Shown: positions 50,475 to 60,317, counted from the first letter of the stretch. The stretch is 64,000 bases of DNA from an uncultured Campylobacter sp. (GCF_947255105.1 NZ_CAMYFP010000007.1:11837-75836), one strand, 5' to 3'. Program-made: numbers and translations. The notes: generated by a model from the sequence alone, not told the origin.

Positions 50475-51496
50475 TAATTTTTGTCTTTATCTACAAGTTT
50501 TCCCTCTTTTATCCATGGCATCATAGCCCTAAGTTTCTCTCCAGTTTTATTTAGTAAACTTACCTCATCCATCTTTCTTTGTGCCTTCATTTTGACATAA
50601 CCAGCTTGTTTTTCAAGGATAAAATCTTTTGCAAAACTGCCGTCTTGAATGCGAGCTAAAATCTCTTTCATTGCCTTTTTGCTACTATCATTTATAACCT
50701 TGCCGCCACTTACATAGTCGCCATATTCTGCTGTGTTTGAGATGGAGTATCTCATATCTGCCATTCCACCTTGATAGATGAGATCTACTATAAGCTTCAT
50801 CTCATGCAAACACTCAAAATATGCCATCTCAGGCTCATATCCCGCCTCAACCAAGGTCTGGAATCCAGCATTTATAAGCGCGCAAAGTCCGCCACATAAA
50901 ACTGCCTGCTCGCCAAAAAGATCGGTCTCAGTTTCAGCCTTAAAAGTAGTCTCAATAATAGCTGTTCTTCCGCCACCTATCGCACTTGCATAGCTAAGTG
51001 CAAGCTCTTTTGCTATTCCACTTGCATCTTGTTCTACAGCTATCAAATCAGGAATTCCACCGCCCTTTACAAACTCACTTCTTACAGTATGACCAGGTGC
51101 TTTTGGCGCTATCATGATACAATCAACACCCTTTGGAGTAATAATCTGTCCATAATGTATATTAAATCCATGTCCAAAGGCGATAGCTTTTCCCTCTTTT
51201 AAATTTGGCTCAATCTCATTTTTAAAAATCTCAGCTTGAAGCTCATCTGGAGTTAAAATCATAATAAGATCGGCCTCTTTTGTAGCTTGGGCAACTGTTG
51301 TAACCTTGAAGTTTTGATCTTTTGCCTTTTTCCAGCTCTTGCCACCCTCTTTTAGTCCAACAATAACCTCAACACCACTATCTCTCAAATTTAGCGCATG
51401 AGCGTGACCTTGAGAACCAAAACCTATCATCGCAACTTTTTTAGATCTAATAAGCCCCAAATCGCAATCTTTATCATAATAGACTTTTATAGCCAT
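50474..51496 (-). CDS. ilvC: Ketol-acid reductoisomerase (NADP)
   Basis: Second step of valine, leucine and isoleucine synthesis. The N-terminal NADP fold begins KVAMIGFGSQGHAHALNLRDSG; the catalytic domain has ETDLFGEQAVLCGGL and EMKLIVDLIYQGGMADMRYSIS. Class I length of 340. A TATAAT on the minus strand (51525-51530) is a likely -10. Confidence 0.98.
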   Translation of the reverse strand: MAIKVYYDKDCDLGLIRSKKVAMIGFGSQGHAHALNLRDSGVEVIVGLKEGGKSWKKAKDQNFKVTTVAQATKEADLIMILTPDELQAEIFKNEIEPNLKEGKAIAFGHGFNIHYGQIITPKGVDCIMIAPKAPGHTVRSEFVKGGGIPDLIAVEQDASGIAKELALSYASAIGGGRTAIIETTFKAETETDLFGEQAVLCGGLCALINAGFQTLVEAGYEPEMAYFECLHEMKLIVDLIYQGGMADMRYSISNTAEYGDYVSGGKVINDSSKKAMKEILARIQDGSFAKDFILEKQAGYVKMKAQRKMDEVSLLNKTGEKLRAMMPWIKEGKLVDKDKN

Positions 51497-51524
51497 ATAA
51501 CAATCCTTTAAAAAAAATTTGGTT

Positions 51525-51530
51525 ATTATA
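51525..51530 (-). promoter_or_regulatory. -10 element of ilvC
   Basis: TATAAT on the minus strand preceded by TTGTTG, about 30 bases before the ilvC ATG, followed by an AAAGGA site. Confidence 0.55.
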
Positions 51531-51583
51531 CAACAAACCGACTTTTAAAGTTCTGAAGTGTTTTGATATTTTAAGGATGATAT

Positions 51584-53512
51584 TTGAGAGATTTTTTCAT
51601 AGCATTGGCAAATGGAGTTGCCAAAAATGAGACAAACCAAAGAGAAAAAGAGCTACTTAGAAATATGGAGTTAGTTGGAGCAACTACTCTTTATAAGGGA
51701 GTTTATTATCTAAAGGATGGTTTTTATTGTGGAAGAATAGACATTAGCAAAACAGGAAATGGCTATGTAAGAGTCTTTGGCGATAAATTTCAAGAAGATA
51801 TTTTGGTCGAGAAAAAATATCTAAATGAGATAAATTTAGGCGATATTGTCCTTATAAAAACTCTTACAAAAAAAAGAGGTAGAGTCTGCGCAAAGATAGC
51901 TATGCTTTTAAAACCGGCCTTTGCAACTAGCATTGTCTATACAAAAAAAGTTGGCAAAGAGATAGTTGGTATCAACATAAAAACAGCTCTTGCAAGAAAT
52001 TTAAAAGCCTCTTTAAAATCCCTAAAAATGCTAGATGAGATGACACTTCTTAAAATAGACAATTTTAGCAATGAGATTATCGAAGTTATCGGCTCTTTGT
52101 TTGATGAAAATGTTGATGAAAAGATCTCACTTGGACTTTACAATAAACATGAAAGTTTCCCACATGAGTGCGAACAAGAGGCAGATGCATACAAAGATAG
52201 TGTTGATACTAACTTTTATAAAGAGAGAGTTGATCTTAGAGCGCTTGATTTTTGCACCATTGATCCAGTAGATGCAAAAGATTTTGATGATGCAATATAT
52301 TATGATATAAAAAATAGGATTTTATATGTCGCAATAGCCGATGTTAGCGAATATGTAACCGCCTATAGCGCGATAGATAAAGAGGCTAAATTTAGAGGAT
52401 TTTCTATCTATTTGCCACATAAAAGCATTCCGATGTTGCCGCCAATTCTTAGCCAAAACCTCTGCTCCCTAAAGCCAAACGAAGATAGACTTGCCTTTTG
52501 TTTTAAGATAAGTTTTGATGAAAAGAGCAATGTCACAAAAGAAGAGCCGATAAGTGCCATCATAAACTCCAAAGCTAGGTTAAATTATAATGAAGTAGAT
52601 GAGTTTTTAGATGGCAAAGAAACCAATAAAAACCAGCCAAAATGGCTAAAAACTCTCTTTACTCTTACTCAAGAGATAAAAAAAGAGCGCCTTAAAAAGG
52701 GCTTTGACTTTAAAAGCAAAGAGCTTAGAATGGAGCTAAACGAAGATGGCTCTTTAAAATCAACTAGATTTGAAACCTCTTCGCCATCTCACAGCCTAAT
52801 AGAAGAGTCAATGCTACTAGCCAACAAAGCAGCAGCCAAGATTGTAGCGCCGCGCGGTATCTTTAGAAACCACGAGAAAGCGGACTTTAAGAAATTTGAG
52901 CTCCTACTTAATGACCTTAGAGGCTTTGGAATTGATGTGAAATTTAACTATGACCTTTGCAAACTTGTAAAATCCATCCAGGCAAAGGCAGATAGTCTAG
53001 GCATACGAGAAGAGGTTGATAAACTCATCATCAAGTCACAAAAAAAGGCTGGCTATGGCGGAGAAAACAGAGGGCATTTTGGACTTGGATTTGATCTTTA
53101 TAGTCACTTTACAAGCCCAATTCGCCGCTATAGTGACCTACATCTTCATCGTCTTTTAAAGGCTAAACTAAACAACGATGAAAAACTTTTTGACTATCTG
53201 CTTCTCAATATAGAAGAGAGCTGCAACTTATTAAATGAACTTGAAAGAGAGGCTGATAAGGTCGCATTTGACTTTATGGATAGAAAATTTGCAAGATGGG
53301 CGGCTAAAAATATTGGTAAAAATTTCAGATGCTATATAGATAGTAACCAAAACTTAACCATCGCAAAGCTAGATGATGAGATAAAAGGGGCTACAATTTT
53401 TATAACCAACTATGAGGGCGAACTTTTAGAAAAAGTTTTAGTCTGCATAGTAGATGTAGATATTGCAGCCACCAAAATTTATGCACGAGTGGTAAAGAGA
53501 TTAGATGTATAG
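51584..53512 (+). CDS. rnr: RNase R family exoribonuclease
   Basis: 3'-5' exoribonuclease of the RNB family, 642 residues, a compact form. The catalytic loop is FCTIDPVDAKDFDDAIYY (Asp cluster, about 222-239); later SSPSHSLIEESMLLANKAAA and YSHFTSPIRRYSDLHLHRLL are conserved. The N-terminal OB cold-shock domain is present and the C-terminal S1 is weak or absent. It starts with TTG after AAGGATGATAT. It overlaps holA by 8 bases. Confidence 0.92.
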   Translation: MRDFFIALANGVAKNETNQREKELLRNMELVGATTLYKGVYYLKDGFYCGRIDISKTGNGYVRVFGDKFQEDILVEKKYLNEINLGDIVLIKTLTKKRGRVCAKIAMLLKPAFATSIVYTKKVGKEIVGINIKTALARNLKASLKSLKMLDEMTLLKIDNFSNEIIEVIGSLFDENVDEKISLGLYNKHESFPHECEQEADAYKDSVDTNFYKERVDLRALDFCTIDPVDAKDFDDAIYYDIKNRILYVAIADVSEYVTAYSAIDKEAKFRGFSIYLPHKSIPMLPPILSQNLCSLKPNEDRLAFCFKISFDEKSNVTKEEPISAIINSKARLNYNEVDEFLDGKETNKNQPKWLKTLFTLTQEIKKERLKKGFDFKSKELRMELNEDGSLKSTRFETSSPSHSLIEESMLLANKAAAKIVAPRGIFRNHEKADFKKFELLLNDLRGFGIDVKFNYDLCKLVKSIQAKADSLGIREEVDKLIIKSQKKAGYGGENRGHFGLGFDLYSHFTSPIRRYSDLHLHRLLKAKLNNDEKLFDYLLLNIEESCNLLNELEREADKVAFDFMDRKFARWAAKNIGKNFRCYIDSNQNLTIAKLDDEIKGATIFITNYEGELLEKVLVCIVDVDIAATKIYARVVKRLDV

Positions 53513-54485
53513 AAGAGATTTAGAACAACTCATATCAAAGAAAAGCATTCCTAAATTTATCCTACTTCGTGGTGCTTGCCAGTTTCAAAATGAGTTTTTT
53601 GGCGAGCAGCTTATCAAGATGTTGGGCAAGGAGTGCCTTAGACTTTATTATGGTGAGTATGAGTTTAATAGCGCTTTGGAGTTTTTAAGCCCATCACTCT
53701 TTGGAAGTGGCGGCACACTCTACATAAAAAGCGACAAAACACTGCCATCAAAAGAGATAAAAGCTCTGATAGAGCAGTGTAAAAAGGTGCAAGACTCCTA
53801 TCTTATATTTGAGCTTTTTGATGAGGGGATAAGAGTGGCGCCAGACTTTGTTCGTGCTTTTGAGCAAAATTTTGTTAGATTTTTTAAGCCAAACAACCAA
53901 AATGAGGCGCTAAATTTACTCATACTTTATGCAAAAAAATTGGAGTTAAATTTCAATAGCGCCGCCCTGCTTCAAATTTATAAAATTCACAATGAAAATC
54001 TTTTGTTATGCGCCAATGAACTTGCCAAATTTAGGACTTTGGGAGTTGAGGTAAGTTTAGAAAATGTAAAAAACCTTGTCTTTGGACTAAGCAATGTAAG
54101 TTTTGAGGAGATTTTTCAAAAAATTATTGAGTTAAAAGACTTTAGAGAGGACTTTTTTTTGTTGCTGCAAAGTGGTTCATACAACGAAGTTGCGCTGCTT
54201 AACTATCTCTATAGCTCATTTTTTAGGATTTTTAAAATTTACAGCTACATAAAGATAAATGCCAAATTTGACCTAGTTGCAATACTTGGCTACAATCCGC
54301 CTGTAAATGTAGCAAATGAGCTAAAAAGAACTGCTCTGAAATTTAACGAAAAGGGCTACTTTGAGATTTTTACTCATCTAAATGAGAGTGAGTTAGCTCT
54401 TAAGACAAACTCCAAATTAGACAAACCGCTCTATCTTTTATCACAACTTCTAAGACTACAATATATCATCTCTAAGTATAAGTAA
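53505..54485 (+). CDS. holA: DNA polymerase III subunit delta
   Basis: Clamp-loader delta subunit, 326 residues, which opens the sliding clamp. The divergent N-terminal domain (FILLRGACQFQNEFFGEQLI) is followed by helical domains with NENLLLCANELAKFRTLG, SFEEIFQKIIELKDFREDF and a C-terminal helical collar. Overlap with rnr by 8 bases is typical of Campylobacter gene order rnr-holA-rpsF. Confidence 0.85.
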   Translation: MYRRDLEQLISKKSIPKFILLRGACQFQNEFFGEQLIKMLGKECLRLYYGEYEFNSALEFLSPSLFGSGGTLYIKSDKTLPSKEIKALIEQCKKVQDSYLIFELFDEGIRVAPDFVRAFEQNFVRFFKPNNQNEALNLLILYAKKLELNFNSAALLQIYKIHNENLLLCANELAKFRTLGVEVSLENVKNLVFGLSNVSFEEIFQKIIELKDFREDFFLLLQSGSYNEVALLNYLYSSFFRIFKIYSYIKINAKFDLVAILGYNPPVNVANELKRTALKFNEKGYFEIFTHLNESELALKTNSKLDKPLYLLSQLLRLQYIISKYK

Positions 54486-54498
54486 AGTTTTATTTAGT

Positions 54499-54504
54499 TA
54501 AAAT
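54499..54504 (+). promoter_or_regulatory. Possible -10 element of rpsF-ssb-rpsR
   Basis: TAAAAT 72 bases before the rpsF ATG, giving an expected leader of about 65 bases that includes the hairpin at 54533-54554. Confidence 0.4.
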
Positions 54505-54532
54505 ATCCCCTTTGTAAATACAAAAATACCTT

Positions 54533-54554
54533 GCCTGCTTTTGCGAAAGTAGGC
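54533..54554 (+). promoter_or_regulatory. Leader hairpin before rpsF
   Basis: GCCTGCTTT-TGCG-AAAGTAGGC, nine pairs with one G-U. It lies between the presumed promoter and the rpsF ribosome-binding site and may be the S6:S18 autoregulatory element known for rpsF leaders, though the required bulge is not evident. Confidence 0.45.
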
Positions 54555-54575
54555 TATAAACCACAAGGAGAAAAG

Positions 54576-54998
54576 ATGAAAAATTACGAAGTTTTATTCA
54601 TCCTAAAGCCAACATTGACTGAAGATGAAGCAAAACAAAGAGTTGAGTTTGCAAAAGATATAATTGCAAAAAATGGCGGCGAAGTAGCCTCAGTTATCGA
54701 GATGGGGACTAGAAAACTTGCCTATGAGATCAAAAAGTATGAAAGAGGAACCTACTTTGTTATCTACTTCAAGGCTCCACCTGCAATTATAGAAGAGATT
54801 CAAAGAAACTTAAGAAACAACGAAGACTTTATTAGATTTTTGACTGTTAAGTATGAAAACAAAGCAGAGGTTGCGGCGTGGGAAAAGCTTAGCAAAGGTA
54901 TAAAGCTAGATAGCATAAAAAGAGCACCACGCAGAGAACCAAGAAGAGAATCAAAAGAAGAAGAACAAAAAGAAGACAGAGAAGATATAGAAGAGTAA
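54576..54998 (+). CDS. rpsF: 30S ribosomal protein S6
   Basis: S6, which pairs with S18 on the platform of the small subunit. 140 residues from the ATG at 54576 (MKNYEVLFILKP), after AAGGAGAAAAG; the longer frame runs through the leader hairpin and is not used. Family motifs: YEIKKYERGTYFVIYF and RFLTVKYENKAE. The C-terminal acidic/basic tail is longer than in E. coli. First gene of rpsF-ssb-rpsR. Confidence 0.96.
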   Translation: MKNYEVLFILKPTLTEDEAKQRVEFAKDIIAKNGGEVASVIEMGTRKLAYEIKKYERGTYFVIYFKAPPAIIEEIQRNLRNNEDFIRFLTVKYENKAEVAAWEKLSKGIKLDSIKRAPRREPRRESKEEEQKEDREDIEE

Positions 54999-55008
54999 AG
55001 GACAAAAT

Positions 55009-55515
55009 ATGTTCAATAAAGTAATTTTACTTGGAAATCTCACAAGAGATATAGAGCTAAGATACGCAAGTAGCGGTAGTGCTATAGGAAATAGCGCGAT
55101 AGCAGTAACTAGAAAATTTAGTGTTGGTAGCGAAAAAAGAGAGGAAACATGCTTTATTGATATAACATTTTTTGGACGAACTGCTGAAATTGCCAACCAA
55201 TATCTTGGCAAAGGAAGACAAGTTCTCATAGAGGGAAGACTTCAGTTACAGCAGTGGCAAGATAAAGCATCTGGCACCAACAGAAGCAAACATGTAGTAG
55301 TTGTTGAAAGTATGCAAATGCTTGGAGGTGGCAATTCACAAAATAGTGGCTATCAAAACAGCGGCTATCAAAGTGACTATAGCTCAAACTACACCTCACA
55401 ACCAACCAAAGCGCCAAAAACTTCAAAAAAAGACAACATGCAAAGATATGATGACTCAGAAAAGATAGATGAGATAGATGTTGATGATTTTAATGGCGAT
55501 GAAATACCATTTTAA
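55009..55515 (+). CDS. ssb: Single-stranded DNA-binding protein
   Basis: Tetrameric SSB protecting single-stranded DNA. The OB fold (residues 1-110) has NKVILLGNLTRDIELRY, CFIDITFFGRTAEIANQYL and LIEGRLQLQQW; a Gly/Ser/Asn/Tyr-rich linker with repeats (SGYQNSGYQS) leads to the acidic tip DDFNGDEIPF that recruits partner proteins. 168 residues. Middle gene of the operon. Confidence 0.97.
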   Translation: MFNKVILLGNLTRDIELRYASSGSAIGNSAIAVTRKFSVGSEKREETCFIDITFFGRTAEIANQYLGKGRQVLIEGRLQLQQWQDKASGTNRSKHVVVVESMQMLGGGNSQNSGYQNSGYQSDYSSNYTSQPTKAPKTSKKDNMQRYDDSEKIDEIDVDDFNGDEIPF

Positions 55516-55525
55516 AGGAATATAA

Positions 55526-55786
55526 ATGTCAGAAAAAAGAAGATATGCAAGAAGATATTGCAGATATACAGAAGCTAAGATAGAGTTTATCGATTATAAA
55601 GATACATCAATGTTGAGATATTGTCTCTCAGAGAGATTTAAAATAATGCCTAGACGCCTAACTGGCACTAGCAAAAAATATCAAGAGATGGTTGAAAAAG
55701 CCATCAAAAGAGCAAGACAAGCAGCTCTTATACCTTATATCGTCGATAGAGATGATGTAGTTCAAAATCCATTTGAAATACTATAA
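55526..55786 (+). CDS. rpsR: 30S ribosomal protein S18
   Basis: S18 partners S6 in the small subunit. 86 residues with KIEFIDYKDTSMLRYCLSER, then IMPRRLTGTSKKYQEMVEKAIKRAR. Basic, with the zinc-free form. It closes the rpsF operon and is followed by a hairpin. Confidence 0.97.
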   Translation: MSEKRRYARRYCRYTEAKIEFIDYKDTSMLRYCLSERFKIMPRRLTGTSKKYQEMVEKAIKRARQAALIPYIVDRDDVVQNPFEIL

Positions 55787-55811
55787 ATTTAGCCCACTTT
55801 GGGCTAAATTT
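55785..55811 (+). terminator. Hairpin at the end of rpsR
   Basis: AAATTTAGCCCA-CTT-TGGGCTAAATTT, twelve perfect pairs, overlapping the stop codon. The U-run is absent (CACACC follows), so the efficiency is uncertain. Confidence 0.65.
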
Positions 55812-55968
55812 CACACCTAAATTTACACAGACAAAATTCCAGCCAACTTCAAGTTTAACCAAACTCCAAATTTAAAAATAGTCAAAAGCTTATTATATAT
55901 ATAAAAAAATATACAAATAAAAAAGAAAACATTTACTCCATATCAAATAAAATCACAGATATTTTAGC

Positions 55969-55974
55969 TAGAAT
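55969..55974 (+). promoter_or_regulatory. Possible -10 element of the nap operon
   Basis: TAGAAT, 36 bases before the napA ATG, after GC. Upstream of it the 150 bases to the rpsR hairpin are AT-rich with a run of TA steps. No regulator site could be defined. Confidence 0.35.
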
Positions 55975-56009
55975 AAAAGCTGTTGATTGAATGCAAGGAG
56001 GATTAATCA

Positions 56010-58793
56010 ATGAATAGAAGAGATTTTATCAAAAGTGCTGCAGCAGCCTCAGCCTGTTCTGCTATTGGCATAAGTGTTCCATCTTCTTTATCAGCTAAAT
56101 CAAACGAAGCTGAAAAATCATGGAGATGGGATAAGGCAGTTTGTAGATTTTGTGGAACTGGATGTGGGATCATGGTAGCTACAAAAGATGGAAAAATAGT
56201 AGCTGTAAAAGGTGATCCTAAAGCTCCAGTAAATAGAGGCTTAAACTGCATAAAAGGTTATTTTAACGCTAAAATTATGTATGGCGAAGACCGCTTGACA
56301 AAACCACTTTTAAGAATGAATGAAAAAGGTGAGTTTGATAAAAAAGGTAAATTTGCCCCTGTTAGTTGGCAAAGAGCCTTTGATGAGATGGAAAAGCAGT
56401 TTAAAAAAACATATAATGAGCTTGGACCTACAGGAATTGGTGTTTTTGGAAGTGGTCAATACACAATCCAAGAGGGATACGTTGCTTCAAAACTTATAAA
56501 AGGTGGATTTAGAAGTAACAACCTCGATCCAAACGCAAGACACTGTATGGCAAGTGCTGTTGTTGGCTTTATGCAAACTTTTGGAATTGATGAACCATCA
56601 GGCTGTTTTGATGATATCGAGCTAACTGATACTATTGTTTGCTGGGGCGCAAATATGGCTGAAATGCACCCAATTTTGTGGGCAAGAGTAAGCGATAGAA
56701 AGTTAAGCGATCCAGAAAATGTCAAAGTTGTAAATTTAAGCACCTATTCAACTAGAACTTCAAATTTAGCAGATATTGAGATTATTTTTAGACCTTCAAC
56801 TGATCTTGCCATTTGGAACTACATCGCAAGAGAGCTTGTTTATAATCATCCTGATTTGATAGATATGGATTTTGTTAAAAATCACTGTGCGTTTGCAACA
56901 GGACCTGTAGATATTGGTTATGGCTTAAGAGAAGATATAAATCACCCAAAATACAAAAAAAGTGAGCTTGATACCGCCGCTAAACAAAAAAGCAAGGTTG
57001 TAAGCGACTTTGAGGGTGAGAGTTTAGCCTATCTTGGATATAAATCAGGCGATACTTTAGAGATGAAAAATACAAAATCAGCTGGAAAGCACTGGGCGAT
57101 AAGTTTTGAAGAGTTTAAAAAAGCACTTGCTCCATATACTCTTGAATATACTGCAAAAATTGCAAAAGGCGATGAAAACGAAGATACCCAGGAGTTTAAA
57201 GCAAAACTTCAAGCACTAGCTGATCTATACATAGAAAAACAAAGAAAAGTTGTTAGCTTTTGGACTATGGGCTTTAACCAACACACAAGAGGAACTTGGG
57301 TAAATGAACAAAGCTATATGGTGCACTTTTTGCTTGGCAAACAGGCAAAACCTGGAAGTGGAGCATTCTCTTTAACAGGTCAGCCAAGTGCCTGTGGAAC
57401 AGCAAGAGAGGTTGGAACATTTTGCCACAGACTTCCTGCTGACATGGTTGTTGCCAATCCAAAACACAGAGCTATTACTGAAAAAATTTGGAAACTGCCA
57501 AATGGCACTATTAATCCAAAAAATGGCTCACATTTTGTAAAAATTATGAGAGATTTAGAAGATGGCAAGATTAAATTTGCTTGGGTTCAAGTAAATAACC
57601 CTTGGCAAAATACTGCAAATGCAAACCATTGGATAAAAGCAGCAAGAGAAATGGATAATTTTATCGTAGTAAGTGAAGTTTATCCTGGAATTTCAGCAAA
57701 AGTAGCAGATCTGATACTTCCAACAGCAATGATTTATGAAAAATGGGGCTCTTACGGCAATGCCGAAAGAAGAACTCAACATTGGCGCCAGCAAGTTATT
57801 CCAGTAGGCGATGCTATGAGTGATACTTGGCAAATGCTTGAGTTTTCAAAACGATTTACCTTAAAAGATGTTTGGGGCGAAAAAAAGATAGATGAAAAAC
57901 TCACTCTTCCAAATGTTTTAGAAGAGGCTAAAAAAATGGGCTACAAAGAAAGTGATACACTATTTGATATACTTTTTGCAAATGATGAGTGGAAAAAATT
58001 TAGCAAAGATGACAAAATCATGGGCAAGTTTGACAACTCAGAAGTAAATGGCGATAGCAGAAATGTAGTTGGAAGCGATGGAAAAGAGTTTAAAGGATAT
58101 GGCTTTTTCGTCCAAAAAGCAATTTGGGAAGAGTACCGCAAATTTGGACTAGGTCATGGACATGATTTGGCTGATTTTGATACATACCACAAAGTTAGGG
58201 GTCTAAGATGGCCAGTTGTTGATGGCAAAGAGACTCAATGGAGATTTAATACACTTTATGATCCTTATGCTAAAAAAGAAGCGCCACAAAGTGATTTTGC
58301 ATTTTATGGAAACAAAGGCGCAAAACTAAGTGCTGGAGATTTAGCAAAGGCAAAAGATGATGAAAAGGTTGATATCAACAACAAAGGTAAAATTTTCTTC
58401 CGCCCTTATATGGATCCGCCTGAGATTCCAAATAAAGAATATCCATTTTGGTTATGCACTGGAAGAGTTTTGGAGCATTGGCATAGCGGAACGATGACAA
58501 TGAGAGTTCCTGAGCTTTACAAAGCAGTTCCTGAAGCAATGTGCTATATGAGCGAGCTAGATGCTGGAAAGCTAAATTTGATGCAAAATGATATCGTCTG
58601 GATAGAAAGTAGGCGTGGAAAAGTTAAGGCAAGAGTTGATTTAAGAGGACGAAATAAACCACCTGTTGGACTAGTCTATGTTCCTTGGTTTGATGAAAAT
58701 GTCTTTATAAATAAAGTTTGTCTTGATGCGACCTGCCCTTTATCAAACGAAACTGATTATAAAAAATGTGCAGTAAAAATTTATAAGGCGTAG
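56010..58793 (+). CDS. napA: Periplasmic nitrate reductase catalytic subunit
   Basis: Molybdopterin enzyme reducing nitrate to nitrite in the periplasm, 927 residues. The Tat signal is MNRRDFIKSAAA...SLSA (cleavage after residue 29). Cluster ligands are Cys45, 48, 52 and 80 (CRFCGTGC and NCIKGYF); the Mo-ligand cysteine is in NARHCMASAVVGF, near residue 179. Later FGSGQYTIQEGYVASKL and PGSGAFSLTGQPSACGTARE are conserved. The ribosome-binding site AAGGAGG is 9 bases upstream. First gene of napAGHBFLD. Confidence 0.98.
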   Translation: MNRRDFIKSAAAASACSAIGISVPSSLSAKSNEAEKSWRWDKAVCRFCGTGCGIMVATKDGKIVAVKGDPKAPVNRGLNCIKGYFNAKIMYGEDRLTKPLLRMNEKGEFDKKGKFAPVSWQRAFDEMEKQFKKTYNELGPTGIGVFGSGQYTIQEGYVASKLIKGGFRSNNLDPNARHCMASAVVGFMQTFGIDEPSGCFDDIELTDTIVCWGANMAEMHPILWARVSDRKLSDPENVKVVNLSTYSTRTSNLADIEIIFRPSTDLAIWNYIARELVYNHPDLIDMDFVKNHCAFATGPVDIGYGLREDINHPKYKKSELDTAAKQKSKVVSDFEGESLAYLGYKSGDTLEMKNTKSAGKHWAISFEEFKKALAPYTLEYTAKIAKGDENEDTQEFKAKLQALADLYIEKQRKVVSFWTMGFNQHTRGTWVNEQSYMVHFLLGKQAKPGSGAFSLTGQPSACGTAREVGTFCHRLPADMVVANPKHRAITEKIWKLPNGTINPKNGSHFVKIMRDLEDGKIKFAWVQVNNPWQNTANANHWIKAAREMDNFIVVSEVYPGISAKVADLILPTAMIYEKWGSYGNAERRTQHWRQQVIPVGDAMSDTWQMLEFSKRFTLKDVWGEKKIDEKLTLPNVLEEAKKMGYKESDTLFDILFANDEWKKFSKDDKIMGKFDNSEVNGDSRNVVGSDGKEFKGYGFFVQKAIWEEYRKFGLGHGHDLADFDTYHKVRGLRWPVVDGKETQWRFNTLYDPYAKKEAPQSDFAFYGNKGAKLSAGDLAKAKDDEKVDINNKGKIFFRPYMDPPEIPNKEYPFWLCTGRVLEHWHSGTMTMRVPELYKAVPEAMCYMSELDAGKLNLMQNDIVWIESRRGKVKARVDLRGRNKPPVGLVYVPWFDENVFINKVCLDATCPLSNETDYKKCAVKIYKA

Positions 58794-58797
58794 ATTT

Positions 58798-59535
58798 ATG
58801 ACAAGAAGAGAGGTGTTAAAAATAGCTTGCCTGTTTAGTGCCGGTGGGGTCTTATGGAGCATTCCTCAAAATACGAAAGCTAAATTTTTTTTAAGACCAC
58901 CTGGTGCAAAAGATGAAAAAAGTTTTGTGGCAAGTTGTATAAAGTGTGGACTTTGCGTAAAGGCTTGTCCATACGACACACTTAAGCTTAGTACTATTTT
59001 TGACAACACCTCTATTTCAACGCCCTATTATTCGCCAAGAAAAATTCCATGTTATATGTGTGAAGATATCCCTTGTGCTGCTATTTGCCCAACATCTGCA
59101 CTTGATATAAAGTCTTTGCAAAAAAATGATTTGTTAGATGTAAATTTGATGAGATCTGGCGTTGCGGTTGTGGATATGAAAAGTTGTGTTGCCTACTTTG
59201 GAATTCAGTGCGATGCCTGTTATAGAGCCTGTCCGCTTATAGACAGGGCTTTGTATTTGGAGTATAAAAGAAATGATAGAACGGCAAAACATGCCTTTTT
59301 ACTTCCAGTTGTTGATGGCGATATTTGCACGGGATGTGGGATGTGCGAGAAAGTTTGTATAACCAAAAAACCTGCTATTAGCGTAGTTAGAAGAGAGTTT
59401 GTGCTTGGCAAGATGAATGATAACTATGTAATTGGCTGGGAAAAAGACGGCGATAAAAAGCTAAAAGATACCAACACAAAGATAAAGCTTGATAAAACAA
59501 AAGCGCTTGATTATCTAAATAGTGAGGAGTTTTAA
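58798..59535 (+). CDS. napG: Ferredoxin-type protein NapG
   Basis: Periplasmic four-cluster [4Fe-4S] ferredoxin-like protein that passes quinol electrons with NapH. The Tat signal is MTRREVLKIA. Cluster groups: CIKCGLCVKACP, CYMCEDIPCAAICP, CDACYRACP and CTGCGMCEKVC. 245 residues. Four bases after napA and overlapping napH by one base. Confidence 0.95.
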   Translation: MTRREVLKIACLFSAGGVLWSIPQNTKAKFFLRPPGAKDEKSFVASCIKCGLCVKACPYDTLKLSTIFDNTSISTPYYSPRKIPCYMCEDIPCAAICPTSALDIKSLQKNDLLDVNLMRSGVAVVDMKSCVAYFGIQCDACYRACPLIDRALYLEYKRNDRTAKHAFLLPVVDGDICTGCGMCEKVCITKKPAISVVRREFVLGKMNDNYVIGWEKDGDKKLKDTNTKIKLDKTKALDYLNSEEF

Positions 59536-60317
59536 TGAAAATAAACAATCTTAGAAGAGTTGTTCAAATTTTGATTTTAGCTCTATTTATGCTTGGAAAT
59601 TTAGAAATTTTAAATATCTTAAAGGGAAATTTAAGTAGCTCTGTTTTATTTGGCAAGATTTCACTAAGTGATCCATTTGCAGTGCTTCAAATTTACCTAG
59701 CAACTTTCAATGTTTCATTTGTTGCAATAAGTGGCGCTTTAATCATTGCTTTATTTTATAGTTTGATAGCTCCAAGGCTCTTTTGTTCGTGGGTCTGCCC
59801 TGTCAATCTCATAACAGATTTTGCCTACTTTGTAAGAAAAAAGCTTAAAATTAGAGGTAGTTATTTAAATTTAAATGCAAATTTTAGATACTATTTTTTG
59901 GCTTTGAGTTTAATAGCTAGCTTTGTTTTGAGCGTACCTGCTTTTGAAAATATAAGCTTTGTAGGGGTCATTCAAAGGGGATTAGTCTATCTAAATTTGA
60001 CCTTTTTAAATGTTGCTTTTTTGGTTTTTGTTTTTGACACTTTTGTAGCAAAAAGAGGAATTTGCTCTAAAATTTGCCCACTTGGTGCATTTTACGCACT
60101 ACTTTCAAAATTCTCACTAATAAGAGTAAAACATAGTTTTAAAAACTGCACAAAATGCATGGACTGCATTAAGGTTTGCCCAGAAGATGGCATTTTAAAA
60201 GATATTTCAAAAAAAGATTTTTTTATTAGTAGTAGCTGTATAAGCTGCGGTCGTTGCGTGGATGTTTGCACGCATGATGCATTAAATTTCGGTATTATAA
60301 AAAAGGATAAAAAATGA
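59535..60317 (+). CDS. napH: Quinol dehydrogenase membrane component NapH
   Basis: Inner-membrane partner of NapG, replacing NapC as quinol oxidase in Campylobacter. Four membrane helices; cysteine motifs CSWVCPVNL and CSKICPLGAF on loops and two C-terminal [4Fe-4S] groups, CTKCMDCIKVCP and CISCGRCVDVC. 260 residues, overlapping napB by 4 bases. Confidence 0.95.
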   Translation: MKINNLRRVVQILILALFMLGNLEILNILKGNLSSSVLFGKISLSDPFAVLQIYLATFNVSFVAISGALIIALFYSLIAPRLFCSWVCPVNLITDFAYFVRKKLKIRGSYLNLNANFRYYFLALSLIASFVLSVPAFENISFVGVIQRGLVYLNLTFLNVAFLVFVFDTFVAKRGICSKICPLGAFYALLSKFSLIRVKHSFKNCTKCMDCIKVCPEDGILKDISKKDFFISSSCISCGRCVDVCTHDALNFGIIKKDKK

